64,000 nucleotides of DNA from NCBI RefSeq assembly GCF_012276985.1, contig NZ_JAAXMM010000005.1:271783-335782 (forward strand). The letters are read 5' to 3'. The notes below the pieces were generated by a model. That model did no database searches and was not told the DNA's origin. It saw nothing but the letters and a program-made list of their open reading frames with translations. The stretch comes from Agrobacterium sp. a22-2 (lineage in GTDB: Bacteria; Pseudomonadota; Alphaproteobacteria; Rhizobiales; Rhizobiaceae). Position numbers and translations under genes: made by a program. Positions 1 through 7,877 of the stretch are shown here, piece by piece (the first letter of the stretch is position 1; every line of letters begins with the position of its first letter).

Positions 1-127
1 GATTGAACCATTGCAATACAGCACCGTGCGACGATTTCTGATGTGAGGTTTTCGCCTATGGTGTTCGTTCAGATGCAGGCGTCAAGTAGTAATCGATCTT
101 CTGATTTTCACGGAAGGATTCGATTCG

Positions 128-691
128 ATGAGCGACGCATTCGCCTTCATGTTCGGCTTTTACGGCCTGTTGCTCGGCCTGGCCGTTGCCGAGGTCGCGT
201 CCGGCTTCTCGCGCGCCTACGATGAACGCCACAGGCGCCGGCTGGGCCTTGTCGCGCCGCTGTTCGGTGTGCTCCTCCTCGTCGATCTGATCACATTCTG
301 GATGAACGCCTGGGCCTATCGCGACCTGGCCGAGGTCCGCTATCTGACCGCACTCGCCGTGGCCTTGGTTGCGCTCCTGTATTATTTCGCTGCCACACAG
401 GTTTTCCCGAAAGCGTCGGAAAGAGACACGCTGGATATTCACATCATGGAGCACCGGCGGGTGGTGGTCTTCTGTGTGCTGACCAGCAACCTCATGGAAC
501 AGATTCCGGCAGCCATCTCTGCCTTCACGACGCCATGGCCCCTATCGGACCTCGCACTATGGTCCGGCCTCAACCTGACCTATTACATCCTGCTTGGCAT
601 TGCCGCACTGGCAAGGAGCAAGGTGGTCGTCGGCATCACTGTCGCTATTGCCATCCTGTTCGTCACCAGCGTCACGGCGATCCTCGCATAA
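128..691 (+). CDS. Hypothetical integral membrane protein
   Basis: The 187-residue product is mostly hydrophobic. I see about five likely membrane segments, near residues 5-25, 42-60, 72-90, 110-130 and 145-187. Polar loops carry a YDERHRRR basic stretch and a KASERDTLD segment. No catalytic motif is visible and I do not recognise the family. It reads forward, away from the reverse-strand cluster that begins at 762, so it is probably transcribed alone. The ATG at 128 follows a GGAAGGATT purine run at a reasonable distance. The coding call is confident; the function is unknown. Confidence 0.75.
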   Translation: MSDAFAFMFGFYGLLLGLAVAEVASGFSRAYDERHRRRLGLVAPLFGVLLLVDLITFWMNAWAYRDLAEVRYLTALAVALVALLYYFAATQVFPKASERDTLDIHIMEHRRVVVFCVLTSNLMEQIPAAISAFTTPWPLSDLALWSGLNLTYYILLGIAALARSKVVVGITVAIAILFVTSVTAILA

Positions 692-761
692 AAATCGATG
701 AATGGCGCGAAGAGGGCCGCAGGTTTCGCTGAAACTGTCCTGTCGGACGCTGGCCGCAAGG

Positions 762-1202
762 TCAGCTGGCGGGCTTGGGCGCCGGCACGTCGGACGATTG
801 CTTGCAGTCCTTCAACCACACGTCATAGATGGCGTGTTCGACGGCATTGAGCGCCGGACTGTCGGCGAACATCCAGCCGGAAAAAATGCGGCGGATCTTG
901 CGGTCCAGCGTGATCTCGTCGACTTCCACGAAGGCGTCGATCTTCTGCGCTTCGGTTTCGTCGCGAGAATAGCAGACCTTCGGCGTCACCTGCAGCGCGC
1001 CGAACTGCACGGTCTCGTCGATATAGACATCGAATTCGGTGATGCGCCCGGTGATCTTGTCGATCCCGGAAAAGACGGCGACGGAATTGCTGATCCGCTC
1101 GGCATGGGCCGGCGCCATTGGGAGGAAGACGGATCCGGCGGCCAGTGCCACGCTCAGCCGCAACAGGCCAGGCAAAGATCCATCCCGCTTGAAAGGCTTC
1201 AT
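762..1202 (-). CDS. DUF2155 domain-containing periplasmic protein
   Basis: The product is about 146 residues from the chosen start (MKPFKRDG). It has a short basic N-terminus, a hydrophobic stretch ending in APAHA that looks like a signal peptide cleavage site, then the DUF2155 core: the conserved ISNSVAVFSGIDKITGRI region, an FGALQVTPKVCYSR segment and a FSGWMFADSPALNAVEHAIYDVWL block. DUF2155 proteins are common in alphaproteobacteria and have no established biochemical role to my knowledge. An in-frame ATG nine codons upstream is possible, but the later one gives the better signal peptide. In rhizobia this gene usually sits beside the NDUFA12-like gene, as it does here. Confidence 0.85.
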   Translation of the reverse strand: MKPFKRDGSLPGLLRLSVALAAGSVFLPMAPAHAERISNSVAVFSGIDKITGRITEFDVYIDETVQFGALQVTPKVCYSRDETEAQKIDAFVEVDEITLDRKIRRIFSGWMFADSPALNAVEHAIYDVWLKDCKQSSDVPAPKPAS

Positions 1203-1301
1203 GTGTCTGCAGGTCTCCACCGAATGCATCGTCTTGCGCCGCTGGCAATTGCAGCACCGAAGGCTCAGCGCCTAAAGCTCAATTGTGGCAAAAAGCCGGG
1301 A

Positions 1302-1700
1302 TCAGTTGCCCGGCGTCCATGCGTCATAGTCGCCCGTGACCGCAGGACGTTCGCCGGCAACGGCGATCGAACCCGGCGGACGGTAGGCCAGCGACGTGCC
1401 GGTGGCATTGGCGCGGTGGCCCTTTTCCCATTCCCGCGCCTTGTAGTCTTCCTTGGTCGGGGCGACGTCGGTGCGGTGATGGATCCAGCCGTGCCAGCCG
1501 GGCGGAATGCAGGAGGCATCCGCATAGCCCTTGTAGATGACCCAGCGGCGCGGCAGGCCAAACGTGGTCAGGCCGCCTTCGTAATAGATATTGCCGAATT
1601 CATCTTCGCCGACGCGCTTGCCGTTGCGCCAAGTGAAGAAACGCGTCCCCATGGTCTGGCCATTCCACCAGGTGAAAATCTGCAGCAGGAAATTCTTCAT
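1302..1700 (-). CDS. NDUFA12-family NADH:ubiquinone oxidoreductase accessory subunit
   Basis: The product is 132 residues, starting MKNFLLQIFTWWNGQ. It shows the hallmarks of the NDUFA12 (B17.2) family: TMGTRFFTWRNGKRVGEDEFGN near the N-terminus, YYEGG, RRWVIYKG and PPGWHGWIHHRTD. In mitochondria and alphaproteobacteria this is a supernumerary subunit of complex I that binds the peripheral arm. The main nuo operon lies at 46.3-62.5 kb of this window, so the accessory gene is unlinked from it. An in-frame ATG 20 codons upstream exists, but family members begin at the chosen methionine. It is a neighbour of the DUF2155 gene in the same direction. Confidence 0.9.
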   Translation of the reverse strand: MKNFLLQIFTWWNGQTMGTRFFTWRNGKRVGEDEFGNIYYEGGLTTFGLPRRWVIYKGYADASCIPPGWHGWIHHRTDVAPTKEDYKAREWEKGHRANATGTSLAYRPPGSIAVAGERPAVTGDYDAWTPGN

Positions 1701-1825
1701 GTCTTTTCCTCGGGGATTCGTCAGTCCATGCCAGCGGGCGGAAAGGCCTGGCCGATCCAAAATTCGCTCTCCCGCTTATGCCGCCTCGGGGCTGCGTTGT
1801 CCAGTGATTCCAAATATCATGCCCG

Positions 1826-2293
1826 TCATTTCAGCTTGATCTTGAAGCCGATATGGCTCGCCGTAAAGCCGAGGCGTTCGTAGAAGCGGTGGGCATCCTT
1901 GCGGGCGGCATTCGACGTCAGCTGAACCAGCCGCATGCCGTTCTGCTCGGCCTTAGCCAAGCAAAAACGGATCATCTCCGCACCGATCCCCTGCCCGCGG
2001 CAATCGGGCCGCGTGTGCACCGCCTCGATGATCATCGAGGAGGACCCGCGGCCAGACAGCGTGGTGGTGACGAGCGTCTGGAAGGTCGCCACGACCTCGC
2101 CGCCGCGCTCGGCTACATAGAGCCGCTCGTTGGTCGAAGCCTCGATTTGCCTGAAGGCTTGGAGGTAGTCCGGCAGTGCCGAGGGATCGGCCGTATCGCC
2201 ATGCCCGCCGACCGTATCGCCAGCCAGAATGGCGGCGATCGCCGGCACATCCTTTTCAACAGCCAGCCTGACCGTGATCGTGCCAAGGTCCAT
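1826..2293 (-). CDS. GNAT family N-acetyltransferase
   Basis: The 155-residue protein spans a single GNAT fold. The acetyl-CoA pyrophosphate-binding loop reads CRGQGIGAEMI near residue 97, followed by a helix and the motif-B region HRFYERLGF near the C-terminus. The N-terminal ITVRLAVEKDVPAI is the typical beta1-alpha1 start. Substrate cannot be inferred. It lies 29 bases downstream of a second GNAT gene on the same strand and the two may be cotranscribed with gatB upstream of both. Confidence 0.85.
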   Translation of the reverse strand: MDLGTITVRLAVEKDVPAIAAILAGDTVGGHGDTADPSALPDYLQAFRQIEASTNERLYVAERGGEVVATFQTLVTTTLSGRGSSSMIIEAVHTRPDCRGQGIGAEMIRFCLAKAEQNGMRLVQLTSNAARKDAHRFYERLGFTASHIGFKIKLK

Positions 2294-2322
2294 CGACGGT
2301 TCTCCTTGTTTCAGCGGTCCCG

Positions 2323-2820
2323 TCAGCCGAGCGGCTTTTCCATGACCATGGCCTCAAGACCGCTGTCCGGACCGCCGCAGCTTGTCGTGCGGTCGACTTC
2401 GACAAAGCCATGGGACGTATAGAAGGCAATCGCCGCTGCATTGCGCGGCTCGACTTCCAGACGCATGACTTCGGCATCCGGAAAACAGCTTTCCAGCTCG
2501 GCGAATATATCGCGGCCGATACCCTGCCTGAGGCAGGTCGGGCGGACATAGAGCTGATGCAGCATGGCGGTCTTGGTCATCTTGTCCGACATGGCGGCAT
2601 AGCCGACGCCGCCCAGCTTGCGGCCGTCGTCGGCCACCAGAAACTCGCCACCCTTCTTTGCCAGTCGGGCTTTCAGGGCCGCCGGCGAATGCCAGCTGTC
2701 CAGCAACTGCTTGACCTTGGCAGGTCCATAAAACCCGTCATAGGTGGCGTGGAAGCTCTCAGCCAGCAACGCCCGGACCGCATCCAGATCCTGAGGGCCG
2801 GCGGTGCGGACAAAGAACAA
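2323..2820 (-). CDS. GNAT family N-acetyltransferase
   Basis: The 165-residue single-domain GNAT protein has an N-terminal FFVRTAGPQDLDAVRALL, a central YVRPTCLRQGIGRDIFAELE acetyl-CoA loop and a C-terminal NAAAIAFYTSHGF motif. It begins three bases after the gatB stop codon on the same strand, so it is almost certainly cotranscribed with gatB. This linkage of a GNAT gene to gatB looks like ordinary rhizobial clustering. The substrate is unknown. Confidence 0.85.
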   Translation of the reverse strand: MFFVRTAGPQDLDAVRALLAESFHATYDGFYGPAKVKQLLDSWHSPAALKARLAKKGGEFLVADDGRKLGGVGYAAMSDKMTKTAMLHQLYVRPTCLRQGIGRDIFAELESCFPDAEVMRLEVEPRNAAAIAFYTSHGFVEVDRTTSCGGPDSGLEAMVMEKPLG

Positions 2821-2823
2821 GGC

Positions 2824-4329
2824 CTATTCCTCCGGCAGACCGAGCTTGGCCTTGACCAGCGCCTGGACGGCCTGGGGATTGGCCTTGCCGCCGGTCGCCT
2901 TCATGACCTGGCCGACGAACCAGCCGGCCAGCGTCGGCTTGGCCAGCACCTTGGCAACCTGGTCCGGGTTGGCGGCGATGATGTCGTCCACGGCCTTCTC
3001 GATGGCGCCGGTGTCGGTAACCTGCTTCATGCCACGGCTCTCGACCAGTTCGGCCGGGTCACCGCCTTCGTTGAAGACGATCTCGAACAGGTCCTTGGCA
3101 ATCTTGCCGGAGATGACTTCCGACTTGATGAGATCGATGATGCCGCCGAGCTGGGCGGGGGAAACCGGAGTCTCCTCAATGCCTTTGCCCGCTTTGTTCA
3201 AGGCGCCCAGCAGGTCGTTGATCACCCAGTTGGCGGCGATCTTGCCGTCGCGGCCGGCAGCGACCGCCTCGTAATAATCGGCAATCGCCTTTTCCGAGAC
3301 CAGCACGGATGCGTCGTAAATCGACAGGCCGAGATCGGCGACGAAACGGGCCTTCTTGTCGTCGGGCAGTTCCGGCAGGTCCTTCTTCAGCGCCTCCACG
3401 AAGGCATCGTCGAATTCCAGCGGCAGCAGGTCCGGGTCGGGGAAATAGCGATAGTCATGCGCATCTTCCTTGGAGCGCATCGAACGGGTCTCGCCCTTGC
3501 CCGGATCGAAAAGGCGGGTTTCCTGGTCGATCGAGCCGCCATCCTCCAGAATGGCGATCTGGCGACGGGCCTCGTATTCGATGGCCTGGCCGATGAAGCG
3601 GATCGAGTTGACGTTCTTGATTTCGCAGCGCGTACCGAACTCGCCGCCGGGCTTGCGCACGGAGACGTTAACGTCGGCGCGCATCGAACCCTCGTCCATG
3701 TTGCCGTCGCAGGTGCCGAGATAGCGCACGATCGAGCGCAGCTTGGTCATATAGGCCTTGGCTTCGTCGGAAGACCGCATGTCGGGCTTGGAGACGATTT
3801 CCATCAGCGCCACGCCGGAGCGGTTGAGGTCGACATAGGACATGGTCGGATGCTGGTCATGCATCGACTTGCCGGCATCCTGTTCGAGATGCAGGCGCTC
3901 GATGCCGATCTCGATATCCTCGAACTGGCCCTGACGATCGGGACCGAGCGAGATGATGATCTTGCCCTCGCCGACGATCGGGTCCTTGAACTGCGAGATC
4001 TGGTAGCCCTGCGGCAGGTCGGGATAAAAGTAGTTCTTGCGGTCGAAGATCGAGCGCTTGTTGATCTGGGCTTTCAGACCCAGGCCGGTGCGCACGGCCT
4101 GGGCCACGCATTCCTCGTTGATGACAGGCAGCATGCCGGGCATGGCGGCATCGACCAGCGACACGTTGGAATTCGGCGCATTGCCGAACGTCGTCGAGGC
4201 GCCGGAAAAGAGTTTTGACTGGCTGGTGACCTGCGCGTGGACTTCCATGCCGATGACGATTTCCCAATCGCCGGTGGCGCCGGGGATGAAGCGTTTCGGA
4301 TCGGGCGTGCGGGTGTCAACAAGGGTCAT
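2824..4329 (-). CDS. gatB: Aspartyl/glutamyl-tRNA(Asn/Gln) amidotransferase subunit B
   Basis: This is the tRNA-binding and kinase subunit of GatCAB, which converts Glu-tRNA(Gln) and Asp-tRNA(Asn) to the correct amidated forms. The product is 501 residues starting [14 protein letters not shown]; the GatB signature region reads [13 protein letters not shown], followed by [12 protein letters not shown]. The C-terminal YqeY-like tail ends with [19 protein letters not shown]. An upstream in-frame ATG at 4389 would add 20 non-conserved residues, so I chose the start at 4329. gatA and gatC lie 3.5 kb away, separated by the protease and YjhX genes, which is a common rhizobial arrangement. Confidence 0.95.
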   Translation of the reverse strand: MTLVDTRTPDPKRFIPGATGDWEIVIGMEVHAQVTSQSKLFSGASTTFGNAPNSNVSLVDAAMPGMLPVINEECVAQAVRTGLGLKAQINKRSIFDRKNYFYPDLPQGYQISQFKDPIVGEGKIIISLGPDRQGQFEDIEIGIERLHLEQDAGKSMHDQHPTMSYVDLNRSGVALMEIVSKPDMRSSDEAKAYMTKLRSIVRYLGTCDGNMDEGSMRADVNVSVRKPGGEFGTRCEIKNVNSIRFIGQAIEYEARRQIAILEDGGSIDQETRLFDPGKGETRSMRSKEDAHDYRYFPDPDLLPLEFDDAFVEALKKDLPELPDDKKARFVADLGLSIYDASVLVSEKAIADYYEAVAAGRDGKIAANWVINDLLGALNKAGKGIEETPVSPAQLGGIIDLIKSEVISGKIAKDLFEIVFNEGGDPAELVESRGMKQVTDTGAIEKAVDDIIAANPDQVAKVLAKPTLAGWFVGQVMKATGGKANPQAVQALVKAKLGLPEE

Positions 4330-4483
4330 CTGATGCTCGTGCGAATGCTGGGCTGAATGGGAATTTTGTTCTTCGTTGAGGTAGAACAAATGACCGGGCG
4401 GCGCAAGGCTTGGCGCGCCTGCGGGGTCAAGTCCGCGGTCATGGGTGACGATCCTTTAACACGCGCCCGCTACCTTCGAGCGC

Positions 4484-4819
4484 ATGGCATCCGAAGATAT
4501 CCTGATTCTCGCGCTCATCGTGGCGCTCTATAATGTGGTGGTGTTCTGCGTCTACTGGTGGGACAAGAATGCCGCCCGAGACGGCACTTGGCGTGTCCGG
4601 GAATCGACACTGCTGACGCTGGCTTTTCTTGCGGGCAGTCCCGCGGCCTTGCTGGCCCGCAAGATCCTTCGACACAAGACCCGCAAGCAGCCCTTTGCGT
4701 CCAATCTCAACGGCATCGCCTGGCTGCATGCCATCATGATTGCGGCAGGCGCCATCTTTGCGATGACGCCTGCCGCGATCATAGATATGGTTCTCAACCT
4801 GATATCGACAGCCCGATAG
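4484..4819 (+). CDS. DUF1294 domain-containing membrane protein
   Basis: The 111-residue protein has an N-terminal membrane helix (residues 5-25), the characteristic YWWDKNAARDGTWRVRE stretch of DUF1294, a second helix with LTLAFLAGSPAALLA, then a basic RHKTRKQPF loop and a third hydrophobic segment. DUF1294 proteins are small inner-membrane proteins of unknown role; some are fused to cold-shock domains, but this one is not. It is divergent from gatB and convergent with the protease gene at 4846. Confidence 0.85.
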   Translation: MASEDILILALIVALYNVVVFCVYWWDKNAARDGTWRVRESTLLTLAFLAGSPAALLARKILRHKTRKQPFASNLNGIAWLHAIMIAAGAIFAMTPAAIIDMVLNLISTAR

Positions 4820-4845
4820 CGCGCCGGCGATAGCTGATCGATCAC

Positions 4846-6180
4846 TCAGACAATAAAGTGACCGCTCGAGAAATTCAGGTTGTCGTCGAAGTGAATAACC
4901 AGATCCGCCACCCTGTCCCCGTTGACATCGCCAGCCACGAACGTGTCACCATTCTGCTTGAACACGCGGAGTTGGCCCTGAGCGCCGGTAAAGGCGCTGC
5001 CGCCGATGAAGGTGAAGGCCTGATTGCCGGTAGCCGACGCCCTGGCGTCGATACCCGACAGGTCGATGCGATCGCCGGACGATCCGGAAAAATCGAAGAT
5101 CGTGTCGCGTTGTGACGCTGTCGAGCGGGACTCGCTGACAGTCTTGAAGATGAACCTGTCAGCGCCATCGCCGCCATACAGATCATCAGCGCCGGCACCT
5201 CCGGTCAAGAAGTCTGCACCCGCACCGCCAACCATACGGTCGGCTCCGTTGCCGCCGCTGATCCTATCGACGCCGGCATTGCCGCCCAGTGTATTGGCGG
5301 CATTGTTGCCGATAAGCGTGTCGTTGAAGCGACCGCCAAAGGCTTTTTCGATCACCGTTCCGACCGCAATCGCCACATTGCCAACATTTCCGTTGATGTC
5401 GGAGAAATAGCCGGGGCGAAGATCGATGACGCTGCGGGCGGCGGCATTGGAGAAGTCGAAGGTGTCTACGCCGCCGGTGTCCTTGATCGTGAATGCGGCA
5501 TCGGCGAATCTGGAAAGGTCCGAAATGCCACTCAGCACCGTCTCACCCTTGCCATAGAGCGTGTTGCCGGTGGCGACAGCCAGATTGCCGTACAACAGCC
5601 GGATCGCCTGGATATCGGCGATCATCGGCGACATCGGATAGAGATCCGTCGCCCCGTTGAACGGATTGTCGCTCTGGGTGAAGTAGGACATGATCGAATA
5701 CTGATAGGTATCCGTCCAGTAGATTGCGTCATCGTCATAGGTGCCGGAGCCGTCATAGGGCCCGCCGTGGTTAAGACCCAAGGCATGTCCGATCTCATGG
5801 ATGAAGGTCTGGAGCCCATAGGATCCGTAGCCCCAACGTTCAGCCACCGGAAATCCGTCCATCCAATTGGTCGGCACGTTGACATGCGACTGACTGATCA
5901 CGCCATCGCCATCCCACTCCGGCCCCGCATAGGCGCCGGAGGAATCATTGTCATTGATGATCATGTCGGCATTGGCACTGTTGGACAGGACGAAATCCAG
6001 GCCCGTCGCGCGCTCCCAGGACGCCAGCGCCTTCTTGGCAGAGGCGACCATTGCCGGATCAGACAGGCCGTTCAGATTGACGGTGATCCGTGTATGATCG
6101 AAGGCGATGAAATCCGTCTCATTGAACCTGGCGATGTAATCCACAAGGCTGTTGAAGTCGCGCGCAACCGCATTGACCAT
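4846..6180 (-). CDS. Serralysin-like M10 metalloprotease with RTX repeats
   Basis: The 444-residue protein has a metzincin zinc site, HEIGHALGLNH, at residues 128-138 (H128, E129, H132, H138) and a Met-turn YSIMSY at 161-166. From about residue 285 there are glycine- and aspartate-rich RTX nonapeptides (GGNGADRM, GGAGADFL, GGDGADRF) that bind calcium, then a serralysin-type C-terminal domain ending in hydrophobic residues. There is no N-terminal signal peptide, as expected for a type I secretion substrate. No ABC exporter, membrane fusion protein or TolC gene lies in the window. The 5' leader contains an AAGGCGG/CCGCCTT hairpin (6199-6220) just before the start. It is probably an accessory extracellular protease. 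Confidence 0.85.
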   Translation of the reverse strand: MVNAVARDFNSLVDYIARFNETDFIAFDHTRITVNLNGLSDPAMVASAKKALASWERATGLDFVLSNSANADMIINDNDSSGAYAGPEWDGDGVISQSHVNVPTNWMDGFPVAERWGYGSYGLQTFIHEIGHALGLNHGGPYDGSGTYDDDAIYWTDTYQYSIMSYFTQSDNPFNGATDLYPMSPMIADIQAIRLLYGNLAVATGNTLYGKGETVLSGISDLSRFADAAFTIKDTGGVDTFDFSNAAARSVIDLRPGYFSDINGNVGNVAIAVGTVIEKAFGGRFNDTLIGNNAANTLGGNAGVDRISGGNGADRMVGGAGADFLTGGAGADDLYGGDGADRFIFKTVSESRSTASQRDTIFDFSGSSGDRIDLSGIDARASATGNQAFTFIGGSAFTGAQGQLRVFKQNGDTFVAGDVNGDRVADLVIHFDDNLNFSSGHFIV

Positions 6181-6329
6181 GCTCTTCCACTCCCGGAAAA
6201 GGCGGACCGGAGGCCGCCTTGTTGTGTTGTTTAGATGGCTAAGATCCTACAAGTATTCGGTTCGCAGTCGGTAAATATCAGCGACCAAAAACAATCTGGA
6301 AAATGCCTATCCGGCAAAGCAGATTCTTT

Positions 6330-6848
6330 CTACTCGAAACTACCATTAGGCCCATAAATGGTCGCTGTTTCGGATGCGAGCTGCTTGGAAAGGCCGACCG
6401 TCTCAACATCGCGGTCGAGCTTCGGATTATAGGCGACCGTCAGCCAGTGGACGGTAAAGCCATGCTTCTCGAAGAAATCCACCGCTTCTCTATTGCGCGC
6501 ATGGGTCTGCAGCATGGCCTTCTCGAAACCCTGGTGGAGAATGTCGGCCTCGATGGCCGCCAGCAACGCGGTTCCCAGACCCTGACCCTGGTAGTCAGGG
6601 TCGATCCAGAAGTCCGAAATATTCTCGTCGAGATCCTCGCGAGCCGCCCAGCCGACAGGGCTGCCATGCTTTTCGACGACAGAGATGGTCAGCCAGCGCG
6701 ACAAGGTGAAGTTCATGAAGGCGGATCGCGCATTGTCCAGCATCGCCTTGGTCTCGCCGACAGGCACCATGGCCTTTTCCCAGGCTCTAAGCCCGATTTC
6801 GGCCAAAAGCCCGGCCTCGTCCAGTCGCGCATTCCGTATGGTGATCAT
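6330..6848 (-). CDS. GNAT family N-acetyltransferase
   Basis: The 172-residue GNAT protein is taken from the ATG giving MITIRNARLDEAG; the open frame extends 36 codons further but that part is unconserved in character. The acetyl-CoA loop is DPDYQGQGLGTALLAAIE and the C-terminal motif is NREAVDFFEKHGF. A 16-bp perfect palindrome lies about 95 bases upstream. The next gene on the other side is a forward YjhX-type gene at 7226. In E. coli the YjhX toxin (TopAI) is paired with a GNAT-like antitoxin, YjhQ, but here the genes are divergent and I cannot show homology. Confidence 0.85.
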   Translation of the reverse strand: MITIRNARLDEAGLLAEIGLRAWEKAMVPVGETKAMLDNARSAFMNFTLSRWLTISVVEKHGSPVGWAAREDLDENISDFWIDPDYQGQGLGTALLAAIEADILHQGFEKAMLQTHARNREAVDFFEKHGFTVHWLTVAYNPKLDRDVETVGLSKQLASETATIYGPNGSFE

Positions 6849-7225
6849 GGACTCCCCTTCAATCCCGACCAGTAGACCATTAGCGAACGGCTTTTTCCAG
6901 TGGGTCCCGGAATCCGGCGGGCGGGCGCCGGATGTCCCTGGTCCATGACCGGTCATGGGATTGTTGCGGCAGGGTCACAGTTGTGCGCGTGGAACTGGCT
7001 GGCGTGTCGAAGGGTCTGGCAGGCTGGTTGACCGCGATCCCGAGCTTCGGCATATCAGAACGATCAATCCGTGGAGCTTTTATGTTCGCTGAGACCCGGT
7101 AAAGGCCCCTGCCCGCGGAACCCCCGCGCGCAAGGGCCCGACAGAAACGAAGCCCCGACGCCTGACGGCGCCGGATACGTTTTTGTACGTTCGCTTTCGA
7201 ACGCGAATTCCGGATCACCACGACA
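6849..7225. other. Intergenic region between divergent GNAT and yjhX-like genes
   Basis: No gene is convincing in these 377 bases. The notable element is the palindrome CCATGACCGGTCATGG at 6943-6958. The GC-rich 7080-7180 part carries only short open frames with shadow-like composition. Promoters for the two divergent genes must lie here, but I could not identify them with confidence. Confidence 0.5.
6943..6958. repeat. 16-bp perfect palindrome, possible operator
   Basis: CCATGACCGGTCATGG is a perfect inverted repeat with no spacer. It lies about 95 bases upstream of the reverse GNAT gene and 270 bases before the yjhX-like gene. Its symmetry suits a dimeric regulator, but no regulator gene is adjacent and the match may be coincidental. 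Confidence 0.4.
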
Positions 7226-7483
7226 ATGGACATTTCCCGCGCCGAACAGCGCATCCTTCACCTGCTCGCCCAGGGCGGCAGGATCGAACTCATCCGCGAC
7301 CAAAACCGCAAAATCGAAAAGGTGAACTGCTTTTCCCGCGACGGCTGGCTCTATCCCGGCGTCAACCTTTTCCTGTTTCGCAAGCTGAAACAGAAGCGGG
7401 CGATCTCGTCGAAAGGCGGAAAGCCCTACCGCATCACCGAGAGAGGGTTGGTGCTGGTCAGGGCGGAGCTGGATAATCGGTGA
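7226..7483 (+). CDS. YjhX family (TopAI-like) protein
   Basis: The 85-residue protein aligns by eye along its length with E. coli YjhX, also called TopAI: an N-terminal SRAEQRILHLLAQGGRI, a central CFSRDGWL, FRKLKQKRAI and the C-terminal GKPYRITERGL with a final RAELDNR. E. coli TopAI inhibits DNA topoisomerase I and is neutralised by the neighbouring YjhQ. Here the gene is alone on its strand, next to a divergent GNAT gene; topA itself is 12 kb downstream. Whether this homologue is toxic is unknown. The start ATG follows the CACCACGACA region with only a weak ribosome site. Confidence 0.85.
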   Translation: MDISRAEQRILHLLAQGGRIELIRDQNRKIEKVNCFSRDGWLYPGVNLFLFRKLKQKRAISSKGGKPYRITERGLVLVRAELDNR

Positions 7484-7514
7484 AAAACAAGGCGCCCGGG
7501 AGAAATCCCGGGCG
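7483..7514 (-). terminator. Rho-independent terminator
   Basis: A perfect 8-bp GC stem (CGCCCGGG at 7493-7500 with CCCGGGCG at 7507-7514) is followed on the reverse strand by a TTGTTTTT run. It lies 25 bases beyond the stop of the reverse hypothetical gene at 7540 and immediately after the forward yjhX-like stop, so it can serve convergent transcripts. Confidence 0.75.
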
Positions 7515-7539
7515 TATCCCGCCGGTACCGCCCCGGCTC

Positions 7540-7812
7540 CTACACCTCGACCAACGCGGCCCGCATCGCAGCCCATTCATCGGCAAAGCTGCCGGTGGCC
7601 TTCAGCTTGCCGGCACTGAGATACCAATAGCCGGCATTCCAGTCGTCGCCTTCGATGCGATGACATAACGCATGCCCCCAATCGAAAACCGGCTCGCCCT
7701 CGTGATCCTGGCAAATCTGGTGAACAGCCTGCCATTCCGCGCCCATGTTGAAGCTCACGGCTGCAAGGCGGTCGAAGGCTTCGATCAGACGCGAGAGATC
7801 GGAATGGACCAT
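7540..7812 (-). CDS. Conserved hypothetical protein
   Basis: The 90-residue protein is soluble and acidic, starting MVHSDLSRLIEAFDRLA. It has a tryptophan-, histidine- and aspartate-rich middle (DWGHALCHRIEGDDWNAGYWY) and ends AMRAALVEV. I recognise it only as a hypothetical type seen in rhizobia near gatA. It has no known catalytic motif. The gene sits 65 bases downstream of gatA on the same strand and ends at a good terminator, so it may be the last gene of the gatC-gatA transcript. Confidence 0.75.
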   Translation of the reverse strand: MVHSDLSRLIEAFDRLAAVSFNMGAEWQAVHQICQDHEGEPVFDWGHALCHRIEGDDWNAGYWYLSAGKLKATGSFADEWAAMRAALVEV

Positions 7813-7877
7813 GGCATGCCCCGCTCGTTATCGACTGATGCTCCGAACACTCTGCCCAGGCTCAAAGGTGGCGGCTC

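Noticed and set aside
702..1883. A 393-codon forward open frame across the DUF2155 and NDUFA12-like genes
   Set aside because: It lies antisense to two recognisable genes, its product is low-complexity Arg/Gly/His-rich and it has no family pattern. It is a shadow of high-GC coding DNA.
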